Shown one piece after another: positions 26,574 through 36,603 of a stretch of DNA of 38,631 nucleotides. The DNA is from an uncultured Lutimaribacter sp. (GTDB lineage: Bacteria; Pseudomonadota; Alphaproteobacteria; Rhodobacterales; Rhodobacteraceae), in the NCBI GenBank assembly GCA_913061505.1, contig CAJXSO010000026.1, forward strand, positions 1 to 38,631. The letters are read 5' to 3'. Under the pieces are notes generated by a model. That model was given only the letters and a program-made list of their open reading frames with translations. It was not told the origin of the DNA and ran no database searches. The translations under genes and the position numbers were made by a program. Each line of letters opens with the position of its first letter. Position 1 is the stretch's first letter.

Positions 26574-29495
26574 ATGGCCATGGAAAAGACATTTAACGCA
26601 GCCGAGGCCGAGCCGCGGCTTTACGCAGCCTGGACACAGGCAGGCGCGTTTCGCGCAGGCAAGCATGTGCAAAACGACGAGGCACGCAGCTTTTCGATCA
26701 TGATCCCGCCGCCGAATGTCACCGGGGCGCTGCATGTGGGCCATGCGTTTAACAACACGCTGCAAGATATCTTGATCCGCTGGCACCGGATGCGCGGGTT
26801 TGACACGCTCTGGCAGCCCGGCCAAGACCACGCCGGCATCGCCACGCAGCTGCAGGTGGAAAAGATGCTGGCCGCCACCGGCCAGCCAGGCCGCCGCGAT
26901 CTGGGGCGCGAGGCGTTTTTGGGTAAGGTCTGGGAATGGAAAGGCCAATATGGCGGCACCATCGTGAAACAGTTGCAGCGCCTGGGCTGTAGCTGCGACT
27001 GGGAGCGCAACGCCTTTACCATGGCCGGCGCCCCGGGCGACCCGCGCGTGGGCCATGAAAACAGCCCCAATTTCCACGATGCCGTGATCAAGGTATTCGT
27101 TGAAATGTATCGCAAGGGGCTGATTTACCGCGGCAAGCGCCTGGTCAACTGGGACCCGCATTTTGAAACCGCGATTTCCGATCTTGAGGTCGAGAATATC
27201 GAGGTGGATGGCCATATGTGGCATTTCAAATACCCTCTCGCCGGTGGCAAAACCTATAAATATGTCGAAAAAGATGCCGATGGCGTGGTGATCTTTGAGG
27301 AAGAGCGCGACTATATCAGCATTGCCACCACCCGGCCCGAAACCATGCTGGGCGATGGCGCCGTGGCGGTGCACCCTTCGGATGAGCGCTATGCGCCGAT
27401 TGTGGGCAGCTATTGCGAAATTCCGGTGGGCCCGAAAGAGCACCGCCGCCTGATCCCGATCATTGCCGATGAATACCCCGACCCGGCGTTTGGCTCGGGC
27501 GCGGTGAAGATCACCGGCGCGCATGATTTCAACGACTACCAGGTGGCCAAGCGCGGTGGCATTCCGATGTATCGCCTGATGGATACGCGCGGCGCGATGC
27601 GGTCCGATGGGGCAGACTATGCACAAGCCGCAGCGCAGGCGCAGGCCTTTGCGCAAGGGGCAGAGTTTACCGAGAAAAGCGTGGATGCGCTGAACCTGGT
27701 GCCCGATCATCTGCGCGGGCTAGACCGGTTCGAGGCGCGCGCGCAGGTGGTGGCCGAGATCACAGCCGAAGGTTTGGCGGTGATGACCCGCGCCGATGAC
27801 CCGCGTTTGGGCGGCAAACTGGGTGCAGATGACGACCCGGCAGCGCTGGTGCCTTTGGTGGAAGCCAAGAAAATCATGCAGCCCTTTGGCGATCGCAGCG
27901 GTGTGGTGATCGAGCCGATGTTGACCGATCAATGGTTTGTGGATGCCGAAAAGGTGGTGGGGCCTGCGCTCGATGCCGTGCGCGACGGCCGGGTAAAGAT
28001 CATGCCGGAATCGGGCGAGAAAACCTATTACCACTGGCTGGAAAACATCGAGCCATGGTGCATTTCGCGCCAGCTGTGGTGGGGGCATCAAATTCCGGTT
28101 TGGTTCGATGAGGCGGGGCGCGAATATTGCGCGCCCACCCAAGCCGAGGCACAGGACATGGCCGGGCCCGGCGTGGCGCTGACGCGCGATCCTGATGTGC
28201 TCGATACGTGGTTCAGCTCGGGCCTGTGGCCGATTGGCACGCTGGGCTGGCCCGAGGATACCCCCGAGATGGGCAAATATTTCCCCACCGATGTGCTGGT
28301 GACGGGCTTTGATATTTTGTTCTTCTGGGTGGCGCGGATGATGATGATGCAGTTGGCGGTGGTGGATAATATTCCCTTCCACACCGTCTATCTGCACCAG
28401 CTGGTGCGCGACGAGAAGGGGCAGAAAATGTCGAAAACCAAGGGCAATGTGATTGACCCCTTGGAAATCGTCGATGAATTCGGCGCCGATGCGCTGCGCT
28501 TTACCATGGCGCAGATGGCGGCCATTGGCGGGGTGCTGAAACTCAGCCGCGAGCGTATCAAGGGCTATCGCAACTTTGGCACAAAGCTGTGGAATGCCTG
28601 CCGCTTTGCCGAGATGAATGATGTCTGGCAGGGCCACAGCACCGGCACAGATGCGCCCGCAGCACAGGCCACGGTAAACCGCTGGATCATCGGCGAAACC
28701 GGGCTGGTGCGCGAGGCGGTGGATCAGGCCATTGCCGAATACCGGTTCAATGATGCTGCAAATGCGCTTTATGCCTTTGTCTGGGGCAAGGTCTGCGATT
28801 GGTATGTGGAATTTGCCAAGCCGCTTTTGGCCGAAGACGCGCCCGAACGCGGGGAAACCCAACGCGTGATGGCATGGGTGCTGGATCAATGCATGATCTT
28901 GCTGCACCCGATCATGCCCTATGTCACCGAAGAGCTATGGGCACAAACCGGCAGCCGCGCGGCCATGCTGGCGCAAACCGAATGGCCCAGCTACGGCGCC
29001 GGGCTGGTGGCGCCCGAGGCGGCACGCGAAATGGGCTGGGTGATCGGGCTGATCGAAGAGGTGCGATCGGTGCGCGCACAGATGCATGTGCCGGCCGGCG
29101 CCTATGTGCAGTTGCTGGTCAGCGCGATGGACAGCGATGCCGCGGCCGCCTGGGCGCGCAACGAGGTGCTAATCAAGCGCCTGGCCCGTATCGAAGAGCT
29201 GAGCCATGTCGATCAGTTCCCCAAAGGCACAGCCACCATCGGCATGGGCGGGGGCACCTTTGGCCTGCCCCTGGCAGATCTGATCGATGTGGCCGAGGAA
29301 AAAGCACGCCTTGAAAAAAGCCTGGGCAAACTGGGCAAAGAGCTGGGTGGCCTGCGCGGGCGGCTGAACAACCCCAATTTCGTGGCCTCGGCCCCCGAAG
29401 AGGTGGTGGCAGAAACCCGCGAGGCGCTGGCCGTGAAAGAAGACGAGGAAGCCAAGCTGAAAGCGGCAGTTGCGCGACTGGCCGAGCTGGGCTAA
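26574..29495 (+). CDS. valS: Valyl-tRNA synthetase
   Basis: Class I aminoacyl-tRNA synthetase of 973 residues. The HIGH motif is [13 protein letters not shown] (45-57), and KMSKTKGN (618-625) is the second ATP loop. The editing (CP1) domain shows [10 protein letters not shown]. The C-terminal end is a coiled-coil arm rich in Lys, Glu and Leu ([19 protein letters not shown]), typical of ValS and used to hold tRNA. I take the ATG at 26574 with GAGG at 7 bases; a second ATG at 26580 is possible, and the frame is open from 26520. A strong terminator follows. Confidence 0.97.
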   Translation: MAMEKTFNAAEAEPRLYAAWTQAGAFRAGKHVQNDEARSFSIMIPPPNVTGALHVGHAFNNTLQDILIRWHRMRGFDTLWQPGQDHAGIATQLQVEKMLAATGQPGRRDLGREAFLGKVWEWKGQYGGTIVKQLQRLGCSCDWERNAFTMAGAPGDPRVGHENSPNFHDAVIKVFVEMYRKGLIYRGKRLVNWDPHFETAISDLEVENIEVDGHMWHFKYPLAGGKTYKYVEKDADGVVIFEEERDYISIATTRPETMLGDGAVAVHPSDERYAPIVGSYCEIPVGPKEHRRLIPIIADEYPDPAFGSGAVKITGAHDFNDYQVAKRGGIPMYRLMDTRGAMRSDGADYAQAAAQAQAFAQGAEFTEKSVDALNLVPDHLRGLDRFEARAQVVAEITAEGLAVMTRADDPRLGGKLGADDDPAALVPLVEAKKIMQPFGDRSGVVIEPMLTDQWFVDAEKVVGPALDAVRDGRVKIMPESGEKTYYHWLENIEPWCISRQLWWGHQIPVWFDEAGREYCAPTQAEAQDMAGPGVALTRDPDVLDTWFSSGLWPIGTLGWPEDTPEMGKYFPTDVLVTGFDILFFWVARMMMMQLAVVDNIPFHTVYLHQLVRDEKGQKMSKTKGNVIDPLEIVDEFGADALRFTMAQMAAIGGVLKLSRERIKGYRNFGTKLWNACRFAEMNDVWQGHSTGTDAPAAQATVNRWIIGETGLVREAVDQAIAEYRFNDAANALYAFVWGKVCDWYVEFAKPLLAEDAPERGETQRVMAWVLDQCMILLHPIMPYVTEELWAQTGSRAAMLAQTEWPSYGAGLVAPEAAREMGWVIGLIEEVRSVRAQMHVPAGAYVQLLVSAMDSDAAAAWARNEVLIKRLARIEELSHVDQFPKGTATIGMGGGTFGLPLADLIDVAEEKARLEKSLGKLGKELGGLRGRLNNPNFVASAPEEVVAETREALAVKEDEEAKLKAAVARLAELG

Positions 29496-29514
29496 CGCCA
29501 TAATATTCCACGCG

Positions 29515-29545
29515 AAAAAGGGGCCCAAGCGGGCCCCTTTTTTTT
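29515..29545. terminator. Strong bidirectional intrinsic terminator between valS and the crotonase gene
   Basis: GGGGCCC (29520-29526) and GGGCCCC (29531-29537) form a stem with a four-base loop. It is flanked by AAAAA on the left and an eight-T tract (29538-29545) on the right. It ends valS on the plus strand and can also serve the crotonase gene, which ends at 29561 on the minus strand. Confidence 0.88.
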
Positions 29546-29560
29546 CAGCCTAACGGTGGC

Positions 29561-30346
29561 TTAGAATTTTGGCGCGCGCCCTTGCATATTGGCGGCGATG
29601 ATTTCCAGCTGATGCGGCTTGCCGATCAAATCGGCCTGTTCGCGGCTTTCCTCAAACAGCACCTTTTGCGCGCCTGCACCGCTTTCGGCCACTGCGATCA
29701 GGCGTTTTGCGGCCCGCGTGCCACTGGGCGATTTGCCCGCAATCACCGCGGCCAGCGCCTGCGCATCTTCCAGCGGGGTGTCGCTAAGCCGTGTCACCAG
29801 CCCCAGGCCCAGCCCTTCGGCGGCGGTCACCGGCTCGGCCGTATAGGTGAGCAGGCGCAGCACATCTGAACGCATCAGCTGCGGCCACAGAACCATGCCG
29901 CCCATATCGGGCACCAGGCCCCATTTGGCCTCCATGATCGCCAGTTTCGTATCGGGATGGGCCAGGCGAATATCGGCCCCCATGGCCAGCTGCAGCCCGG
30001 CGCCAAAGGCCACGCCGTGCAGGGCCGCCACCACCGGCACGGGCACTTTGCGCCATACCATCGCCACCTCTTGCATCAGGTTGGCATCGCCATGGGTGCG
30101 CGGCATCACCCGCTCGATCGGGTCTTGGGCTGCAAATTTGGCAAAGCTGGCCACATCCAAGCCGGCGCAAAAGCCGCGCCCCTGCCCTGAAAGCACCACG
30201 GCGCGGATATCGTCATTGTCAATCAGCTGGGTGCCCGCGGCCACGATGGCCTCGGCCATATCGGGATCGACCGCGTTCATCTTATCGGCGCGGATCAGCG
30301 TAACATGGGCGATATGGTCTTTGATCTCGGTCTGCACGCGGGTCAT
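29561..30346 (-). CDS. Crotonase (enoyl-CoA hydratase/isomerase) family protein
   Basis: 261 residues. The oxyanion-hole segments are GRGFCAGLDVASF (about 57-69) and HGVAFGAGLQLAMGAD (about 106-121). Compared with classical enoyl-CoA hydratase, the first catalytic Glu (in GGGCEL) is Gln here (GAGLQL), while the second (EAKWGLVPD) is kept. The enzyme may therefore be an isomerase or another acyl-CoA lyase rather than a simple hydratase. The start ATG 30346 has AGGAG at 8 bases; the frame is open to 30601 but that part is low-complexity Arg/Pro. It is divergent from the aminotransferase gene. Confidence 0.87.
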   Translation of the reverse strand: MTRVQTEIKDHIAHVTLIRADKMNAVDPDMAEAIVAAGTQLIDNDDIRAVVLSGQGRGFCAGLDVASFAKFAAQDPIERVMPRTHGDANLMQEVAMVWRKVPVPVVAALHGVAFGAGLQLAMGADIRLAHPDTKLAIMEAKWGLVPDMGGMVLWPQLMRSDVLRLLTYTAEPVTAAEGLGLGLVTRLSDTPLEDAQALAAVIAGKSPSGTRAAKRLIAVAESGAGAQKVLFEESREQADLIGKPHQLEIIAANMQGRAPKF

Positions 30347-30495
30347 TTCAGGGCTCCTGTTGGCTGGGCGCCACCGGGGCGCTTTGGCCATATACTGAAC
30401 GATGCCCATGGCGCGGGGCAAGCATGCCCTTGCGTCGCGGGGCAGCGGCGCGCTTGGCCCTTGCCGCGGGGCAAATCTTGGGCTTATCTCACGCC

Positions 30496-31608
30496 ATGAG
30501 CCAGTTTCGCCTAACCCCGCTTGCCGCCACCCTGCCCGCCACCGTGCCCTTTGTGGGCCCCGAGGCGCAGGAACGCGCGCTTGGCCGCCGCTTTGCCGCA
30601 CGGCTGGGCGCCAATGAAAACGTGTTTGGCCCCTCGCCCAAGGCGGTTGCGGTGATGCAACAGGCCGCGGCCGAAATTTGGATGTATGGCGATCCTGAAA
30701 GCCACGATCTGCGCCATGCGCTGGCCCAGGCCCATGGCGTGGGCGCCGCCAACGTCATGGTGGGCGAGGGCATCGATGGCCTGCTGGGCTATCTGGTGCG
30801 CCTGATGGTGGGCCCGGGCGATGCGGTGGTGACATCTGATGGCGCCTACCCCACCTTTAATTACCACGTGGTGGGCTTTGGCGGGGTGTTGCACAAAGTG
30901 CCCTACCGCGACGACCACGAAGACCCCGCCGCGCTCTTTGCCAAAGCTGCCGAGGTGGGGGCAAAACTGGTCTATCTGGCCAACCCAGATAACCCCATGG
31001 GCACATGGCACAGCGGCGCCGTGATCGCCGAGGCACTCACCAAATTGCCCCCAGACACGCTGCTGGTGCTGGATGAGGCCTATGTCGAATTTGCCCCCGA
31101 AGGCACCGCCGCACCGATTGCCGCCGATGACCCGCGGGTGATCCGCATGCGCACCTTTTCCAAGGCCTATGGCATGGCGGGGGCGCGGGTGGGCTATGCT
31201 TTGGGCCACCCCGATTTGATCACCGCCTTTCACAAGGTGCGCAACCATTTCGGCATGAACCGCGCCGCCCAAGAGGGCGCGCTGGCCGCCTTGCACGACG
31301 GGCCCTGGCTGGCACACACCTGCGCCCAAGTGGCGCAAGCGCGCCAGCGCCTTTACGATATGGCGGCAGAGCACGGGCTGCAGGCGCTGCCCTCGGCCAC
31401 CAATTTCGTGGCCATCGATTGCGGGGGCGATGGCGCCTTGGCCCAGCGCGTTTTGCAGGAACTGGCCGCGCGCGGCGTGTTTATCCGCATGCCTGGCGTC
31501 GCGCCGATGAACCGCTGCATTCGTATCAGCTGTGGCCAAAGCGCTGATCTGGATGCGCTGGCCACGGCCTTTGGCCCGGCGCTGGCCGCCGCCCGCGCCG
31601 CAGGCTAA
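30496..31608 (+). CDS. PLP-dependent aminotransferase, histidinol-phosphate aminotransferase-like
   Basis: 370-residue class I/II aminotransferase. The fold-type I landmarks are LGANENVFGPSP (about 38-49), YGDPESHDLR, the nicotinamide-like loop NPDNPMGTW and DEAYVEFAP. The PLP lysine is in TFSKAYGMAGARVGY, followed by the phosphate-binding Arg. It resembles the second HisC-like enzyme (HisC2 type) of Rhodobacterales. Whether it acts on histidinol phosphate or an aromatic amino acid cannot be read from sequence, since no his genes are nearby. The start MSQFRLTP fits the family; the ribosome site is weak. Confidence 0.88.
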   Translation: MSQFRLTPLAATLPATVPFVGPEAQERALGRRFAARLGANENVFGPSPKAVAVMQQAAAEIWMYGDPESHDLRHALAQAHGVGAANVMVGEGIDGLLGYLVRLMVGPGDAVVTSDGAYPTFNYHVVGFGGVLHKVPYRDDHEDPAALFAKAAEVGAKLVYLANPDNPMGTWHSGAVIAEALTKLPPDTLLVLDEAYVEFAPEGTAAPIAADDPRVIRMRTFSKAYGMAGARVGYALGHPDLITAFHKVRNHFGMNRAAQEGALAALHDGPWLAHTCAQVAQARQRLYDMAAEHGLQALPSATNFVAIDCGGDGALAQRVLQELAARGVFIRMPGVAPMNRCIRISCGQSADLDALATAFGPALAAARAAG

Positions 31609-31627
31609 AGAGCGCGCCGCAGGCGGG

Positions 31628-32881
31628 TCAGCGCGCCGCAGCCACGGCCGCTGATGCGGGCGCCCCAGCGGTTGCCCTAGCAGTTGCCTGGGCCACAACA
31701 TCGGTGGCTGCGGCCAAGGCGCCGCTGCCATGGGGCAGGCCCAGCGCCTTTAGCCCGGCATCCACAGCCCCCAGCATACCCAAAACCATATGGGCATTGA
31801 CATGGCCCATATGGCCGATGCGAAAGAAATCATCTGCCGCGGGGCTGCCCGGCTCGGCCATGCCAAGGCCAATGCCCAAGGTCACACCCGCCTGGGTTTC
31901 GCACCATTTGCGCAGCTGCCCCGCGCCGCCCTGTGGCAGGCACAGCGCCGTCACCGCGCGGGCGCGGTGGGCGGTGTTGGCCACATTCAGCCGCAGCGTG
32001 CCGCCCCCCTGCCCCCATGCCTCGCAGGCGGCCCAAACCGCGCGGGCCAGTGTTTCGTGGCGCGCCCAGACGGCCTCGATCCCTTCGCCGTGCAGCATAT
32101 CCAGCGCAACGCGCAGCCCGTAAAGATGATGGGTTGGCGCGGTGCCGCCCCAATATTGATAAAACTGCTCGGGGTTGGCGCGCGGCGCCCAATCCCAATA
32201 GCGGCTGACACGCGGCATGGCCGCGCGCACCTGCGCGGCCTTGTCGCTGAAAAACACAAAACCCAAGCCCGGCGGCACCATCAGCCCCTTTTGGCTGGCC
32301 GCCACGGCAACATCGACACCCCATGCATCCATTTCAAAGCGGTCCACCGCCATCGAGGCCACGCAATCGGCCATCAACAGCGCCGGATGGCCCGCGCGAT
32401 CAAGTGCTGCGCGCACCGCCGCCACATCGTTTAGCACCGAGGAGGCGGTATCGACATGCGTCACCAGCACCGCCTTGATCTTGTGCCCCGTGTCTGCGCG
32501 CAGCGCCGCCTCGACCGCGGCAGGATCAAGCGGGGTGGATTTGCCGAAATCCAGCATCTGCACATGGGCCCCCAGCCCCTGCGCCATATCTGCCCAGCCA
32601 TGGCCAAAGCGCCCCGTTGCGGGCACCAGCACCGTTTCGCCCGGCGCCACGGTATTGGCCAGCGCCGCCTCCCATGCCGCGTGGCCATTGCCGATATAGA
32701 TGGCCACATGGCCCTTGGTGCGGGCGACTGCGCGCAAATCGGGGATCAAGCCTGCGGCCAGTTCCACGATCTCGCCCTCGTAAATATTGGGCGCAGGGCG
32801 GTGCATTGCGGCCAAAACCGCATCGGGCATGACAGATGGGCCGGGAATGGCCAGATAGGGGCGGCCTTGGGAAAGGGTCAT
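31628..32881 (-). CDS. Class V aminotransferase, serine--glyoxylate/alanine--glyoxylate type
   Basis: 417 residues. The family opening IPGPSVMPDAVLAAM (about 12-26) is followed by YIGNGHAAWEAAL, LVTHVDTASSVLND and ADCVASMAVDRFEMD. The PLP-binding lysine is in AASQKGLMVPPGLGF. A relaxed, Ala-rich tail ends the protein. Such enzymes make glycine from glyoxylate using serine or alanine and serve photorespiration-like or C1 metabolism. The ATG at 32881 has AGGA at 9 bases. It converges on the HisC-like gene with 19 bases between stops, and is divergent from the ABC exporter. Confidence 0.9.
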   Translation of the reverse strand: MTLSQGRPYLAIPGPSVMPDAVLAAMHRPAPNIYEGEIVELAAGLIPDLRAVARTKGHVAIYIGNGHAAWEAALANTVAPGETVLVPATGRFGHGWADMAQGLGAHVQMLDFGKSTPLDPAAVEAALRADTGHKIKAVLVTHVDTASSVLNDVAAVRAALDRAGHPALLMADCVASMAVDRFEMDAWGVDVAVAASQKGLMVPPGLGFVFFSDKAAQVRAAMPRVSRYWDWAPRANPEQFYQYWGGTAPTHHLYGLRVALDMLHGEGIEAVWARHETLARAVWAACEAWGQGGGTLRLNVANTAHRARAVTALCLPQGGAGQLRKWCETQAGVTLGIGLGMAEPGSPAADDFFRIGHMGHVNAHMVLGMLGAVDAGLKALGLPHGSGALAAATDVVAQATARATAGAPASAAVAAAR

Positions 32882-33095
32882 GGCAGTGTCCTGAAATTTG
32901 ATGCGCCAAAGCCTACGCCGCTTTTGGCCAAGGTCAACACCCCTTGCGTGCCACACCACCCAAGCCGCCTGCCCAACGCGGTGTCAGGCTTGCCACAGGG
33001 GGCGCGACACACTAGGACTGATGCAAAGAAACAAAGGTGCCCCTGCCCCGATGGCAGGGCTGGGCCTGGCCCCGCACCAAAGGACGGCATTTCTA

Positions 33096-34955
33096 TTGAG
33101 TAGCTCCGAGCAAACCCAACACACCCCCTCCTCTGTGCTGTTAAAATGGCTGTGGCGGGGCTACCTGCGCCACCAATGGCCCTTGGTGATTGCCGCACTT
33201 TTGTTCATGTCGCTGGAAGGCAGCATGCTGGGCGCGCTGAGCTATATGATGAAACCGATGTTCGACGAGGTTTTCGTGGCCGGCCAATATGACGCGCTGT
33301 GGTGGGTGGGCCTTGCGATTTTTGGCATCTTTACCCTGCGTGCCGTGGCCAGCATTTTGCAAAAAGCATTCCTGTCGGTCATCTCGCAAAAAACCGCAGC
33401 CCAGCTGCGGGGCGATCTGCTGGCCCATCTGATGACGATGGATGGCGCCTTTTACCAAACCCATCCGCCCGGCTATTTGCTGCAACGCGTGCAGGGCGAT
33501 GTGGGATCGATCAACGCGATCTGGAGCATGATCATCTCGGGCGCGGGGCGCGATCTGGTGTCGCTGGTGATCTTGTTTGGCGTGGCCATTTCGGTGGATT
33601 GGTATTGGACGCTGATCAGCTGCGTTGGCATTCCGCTGTTGGTGGCGCCTTCGGCCTTGTTGCAGAAATTCGTGCGCGCCCGGGCGCTAGAGGCGCGCGA
33701 TCTGGCCGCACGGCTGGCCACCCGGCTGGACGAGGTGTTTCACGGGATTATTCAGGTCAAGCTGAACGGGCTGGAGGCCTATCAATCCAAACGCTACCGC
33801 GTGCAAACCAAAGATCTGGTGCGCGCCGAGGTGCGCGCCAGCGTGGGGGCAGCGGCCATGCCCGGCATGATCGATGTGATGGCGGGCCTGGGGTTTATGG
33901 GCGTGCTGTACATGGGCGGCACAGAGATCATTGCGGGCGAGAAAACCGTGGGCGAATTCATGGCGTTTTTCACCGCTATTGGCTTGGCCTTTGATCCGCT
34001 GCGCAGGCTCAGCTCGATCAGCGCCACATGGCAGGCCGCCGCCGCGGCGATGGAACGGCTGAAAGAGCTGCTCGATACCAAGCCCAGCGTGTTATCGCCC
34101 GCCCATCCCAAAACAGCCCCCCAAGGCTGCCCGGATGTGCGGCTGGAAAACGTGCGGCTGGATTATGGCGACACGCCGGTGTTGCGCGGCACATCCTTTG
34201 TTGCAGAGGCCGGCAAAACCACCGCGCTTGTCGGCGCCTCGGGGGCGGGCAAATCGACCGTGTTCAACCTGTTGACCCGGCTGATCGATACCACCGAGGG
34301 GCGCGTGCTGATTGGCGGCACCGATGTGCGCCAGATCGATCTGCCCGATCTGCGCGCCTTGTTTTCGGTGGTGACCCAAGACAGCACCTTGTTTGATGAA
34401 ACCTTGCGCGAAAATATCTTGCTGGGGCGGGGCGATGTCAGCGCAGCACAGCTTGATGATGTTTTGCAAGCCGCCCATGTGGCCGATTTCCTGCCCAACC
34501 TGCCCAAGGGGCTAGATACCCATGTGGGCCCGCGCGGATCGGCCCTGTCGGGGGGGCAGCGCCAGCGCGTGGCCATCGCCCGCGCCCTGCTGCGCGATAC
34601 CCCACTGCTGCTGCTGGACGAGGCCACCAGCGCGCTGGATGCGCAATCGGAAAAAACCGTGCAGGCGGCGCTGGAAAAACTGTCGAAAGGGCGCACAACC
34701 TTGGTGATTGCGCATCGCTTATCCACCGTGCGCGAGGCCGACAAGATCGTGGTGATGGACCAAGGCCGCGTGGTAGATGAGGGCACGCATGACGAATTGC
34801 TGGCCCGCGGTGGCATCTATGCCAATTTGCACGCGCTGCAATTTCGCAGCGATGGCCCCACCGCAGACGAGGCCGCCAGCGCCCGCATGATGCGCCCCGC
34901 GCTGCCAGAAGACCCGCCAAAACGCGGGTTTTGGGCGCGCCTCTTTGGGGGCTAG
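33096..34955 (+). CDS. MsbA-like ABC exporter, permease-ATPase half transporter
   Basis: Type IV ABC exporter that works as a homodimer. An N-terminal six-helix domain (to about residue 320) is joined to a nucleotide-binding domain with Walker A GASGAGKST, Q-loop VVTQDSTLFDE, signature LSGGQRQRVAIARALL, Walker B LLLLDEATSALD and the switch IAHRLSTV. Lipid A flippase MsbA is the closest match by look, but the substrate is not proven. I prefer the TTG start at 33096: AAAGGA is 11 bases upstream, and SSSEQTQHTPSSV resembles relatives. In-frame ATGs at 33021 and 33051 would add 25 or 15 atypical residues. Confidence 0.9.
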   Translation: MSSSEQTQHTPSSVLLKWLWRGYLRHQWPLVIAALLFMSLEGSMLGALSYMMKPMFDEVFVAGQYDALWWVGLAIFGIFTLRAVASILQKAFLSVISQKTAAQLRGDLLAHLMTMDGAFYQTHPPGYLLQRVQGDVGSINAIWSMIISGAGRDLVSLVILFGVAISVDWYWTLISCVGIPLLVAPSALLQKFVRARALEARDLAARLATRLDEVFHGIIQVKLNGLEAYQSKRYRVQTKDLVRAEVRASVGAAAMPGMIDVMAGLGFMGVLYMGGTEIIAGEKTVGEFMAFFTAIGLAFDPLRRLSSISATWQAAAAAMERLKELLDTKPSVLSPAHPKTAPQGCPDVRLENVRLDYGDTPVLRGTSFVAEAGKTTALVGASGAGKSTVFNLLTRLIDTTEGRVLIGGTDVRQIDLPDLRALFSVVTQDSTLFDETLRENILLGRGDVSAAQLDDVLQAAHVADFLPNLPKGLDTHVGPRGSALSGGQRQRVAIARALLRDTPLLLLDEATSALDAQSEKTVQAALEKLSKGRTTLVIAHRLSTVREADKIVVMDQGRVVDEGTHDELLARGGIYANLHALQFRSDGPTADEAASARMMRPALPEDPPKRGFWARLFGG

Positions 34956-35041
34956 GGGTTTTCGCACGCCGCCTGCAGGCCTATATCTGGGCTCAGGATA
35001 CGGCCGCAGGGGCGGCGCTGGCATAGGAACACGCATATAGC

Positions 35042-35791
35042 ATGGCACGCACAATCTTAACGGTTTCGGGCAGCGACGCGATTGGCTTTCTGCAAGGGCT
35101 GATCACCAACGATATGGCAAAGCTGGCCCAAGGCCCGGTCTATGCCGCAATGCTGACACCACAGGGCAAATACCTGGCAGATTTTATCCTGTCTGCGGCA
35201 CCCGGCGCCAATGGGGGCGTGCTGCTGGATGTTGATAGCAGCCTTGCTGCAATGCTGGCGCAACGCCTGTCGATGTATAAGCTGCGCGCCGATGTGCAGA
35301 TTGCCGATAGCGGCCTGCAGCTGCAGCGCGGCACGGGCCCCGCCCCCCAAGGCGCCCTGCCCGACCCGCGCCACCCCGCACTTGGCTGGCGGCGCTATGG
35401 CCCTGAGGCGGGCGATGATGGCAGCGATTTCCTGGCGCTGCGGGTGGCGCATATGGTGCCCGAAACCGGCATCGAGCTGGGGCCAGACAGCTATATTTTG
35501 GAAATGGGGTTCGAGCGGCTGAACGGCGTTGATTTTCGCAAGGGCTGCTATGTGGGCCAAGAGGTGACCGCCCGCATGAAGCACAAGACCGAGCTGAAAA
35601 AAGGCTTGGCGCTGGTGGCGCTAGAGGGCACAGCCCAGCCCGGCACGGTGCTGATCGATGAAAAGGGCAAAGAGGCCGGGCAGCTGCACAGCGTCAGTGG
35701 CAACCGGGCGCTGGCCTATCTGCGTTTCGATCGCGCCAGCGCGCCATTGCAGGCGGGCAGCGCCACCGTGCAGCTGCTAGAGCGGGGCTAA
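35042..35791 (+). CDS. ygfZ: Folate-binding Fe-S assembly protein YgfZ/IBA57
   Basis: 249 residues of the GcvT-like YgfZ/IBA57 family, which binds tetrahydrofolate and helps to assemble or repair Fe-S clusters. The signature KGCYVGQEVTARMKHK (about 168-183) carries the essential cysteine. The N-terminus FLQGLITNDM (about 16-25) is also typical. The start ATG 35042 is supported by similarity rather than by a strong ribosome site. The 86 bases after the ABC exporter could allow read-through; it converges on pssA. Confidence 0.92.
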   Translation: MARTILTVSGSDAIGFLQGLITNDMAKLAQGPVYAAMLTPQGKYLADFILSAAPGANGGVLLDVDSSLAAMLAQRLSMYKLRADVQIADSGLQLQRGTGPAPQGALPDPRHPALGWRRYGPEAGDDGSDFLALRVAHMVPETGIELGPDSYILEMGFERLNGVDFRKGCYVGQEVTARMKHKTELKKGLALVALEGTAQPGTVLIDEKGKEAGQLHSVSGNRALAYLRFDRASAPLQAGSATVQLLERG

Positions 35792-35822
35792 GCCCCGCCC
35801 GATGCCCAAGATGCCTGGGGGC

Positions 35823-35843
35823 AACTGATGGGCAAAATCAGTT
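35823..35843. repeat. Perfect 7-bp inverted repeat at the ygfZ/pssA convergence
   Basis: AACTGAT and ATCAGTT are separated by seven bases and overlap the pssA stop codon. There is no T-tract on either strand in the right place, so it is a weak terminator candidate at best. Confidence 0.25.
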
Positions 35844-36599
35844 AAAAAACCGCCCGCGCGCCTGCACCAGCGAGCGGCTGAGAATGGCCAGATAGGCCAG
35901 ATCGATCACCACAAGCAATGTCCATGGGCGGGTGAACACCATGCCAATCACAATCACCATGGCAAAGATCATCACCGCGATCAGCTTGCGCGGCACCCGC
36001 AGCCCCTTGGGCGACAGGGTTTTGAGCGTCGAGATCATCAACAGCCCCACAAAGGCCACCCACAGCCCCACCAACAGCGGTGCATCGCTATAGTCTGTCG
36101 TATCGGACAGCACCAAAAACACCGGCAACAGCGCCAATAGCGCCCCACCGGGCGCGGGCACGCCAACGAAATGGGCCTTTTCCTCGCCGCTGTCTTGCAC
36201 CCCGCGCAAGACGTTAAACCGTGCCAGGCGCAGGCAGGTCGCGGTGGCCAAGACCAGCACAAAGATCCACCCCAGATTGCCCAGCTGCGACAGATGCGCC
36301 TGATAAAGCAAAATACCCGGCGCCACGCCAAAGCACAGAAAATCTGACAGCGAATCCAGCTCGGATCCCAGTTTCGACGCGGCATTCAAGCGCCGCGCCA
36401 AAAGGCCATCCAGCCCATCCATCAGCGCGGCCAGCATGATCAGCAATACGGCCGTGCCAAACCGCTCGTCCATAGAATAGCGCACCGAGGTCAGGCCAAA
36501 ACACATGCCTGCCAGCGTAACCATATTGGGCAGCAGTTGCACAAAGGGCACGCGTTCGGCGGCGTCTGGGTCGCGCAAGATCGAGGGGCGGCGTGTCAT
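35838..36599 (-). CDS. pssA: CDP-diacylglycerol--serine O-phosphatidyltransferase PssA
   Basis: Membrane enzyme making phosphatidylserine from CDP-diacylglycerol and serine. 253 residues with the complete CDP-alcohol phosphatidyltransferase motif: D61, D64, G65, A68, R69, G78, D82 and D86 (visible as DGLDGLLARR then GSELDSLSD). Roughly eight hydrophobic segments follow the cytosolic N-terminus. It starts 4 bases after the psd stop, so the two steps of phosphatidylethanolamine synthesis are one transcription unit. Confidence 0.95.
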   Translation of the reverse strand: MTRRPSILRDPDAAERVPFVQLLPNMVTLAGMCFGLTSVRYSMDERFGTAVLLIMLAALMDGLDGLLARRLNAASKLGSELDSLSDFLCFGVAPGILLYQAHLSQLGNLGWIFVLVLATATCLRLARFNVLRGVQDSGEEKAHFVGVPAPGGALLALLPVFLVLSDTTDYSDAPLLVGLWVAFVGLLMISTLKTLSPKGLRVPRKLIAVMIFAMVIVIGMVFTRPWTLLVVIDLAYLAILSRSLVQARGRFFN

Positions 36600-36603
36600 G
36601 CGC

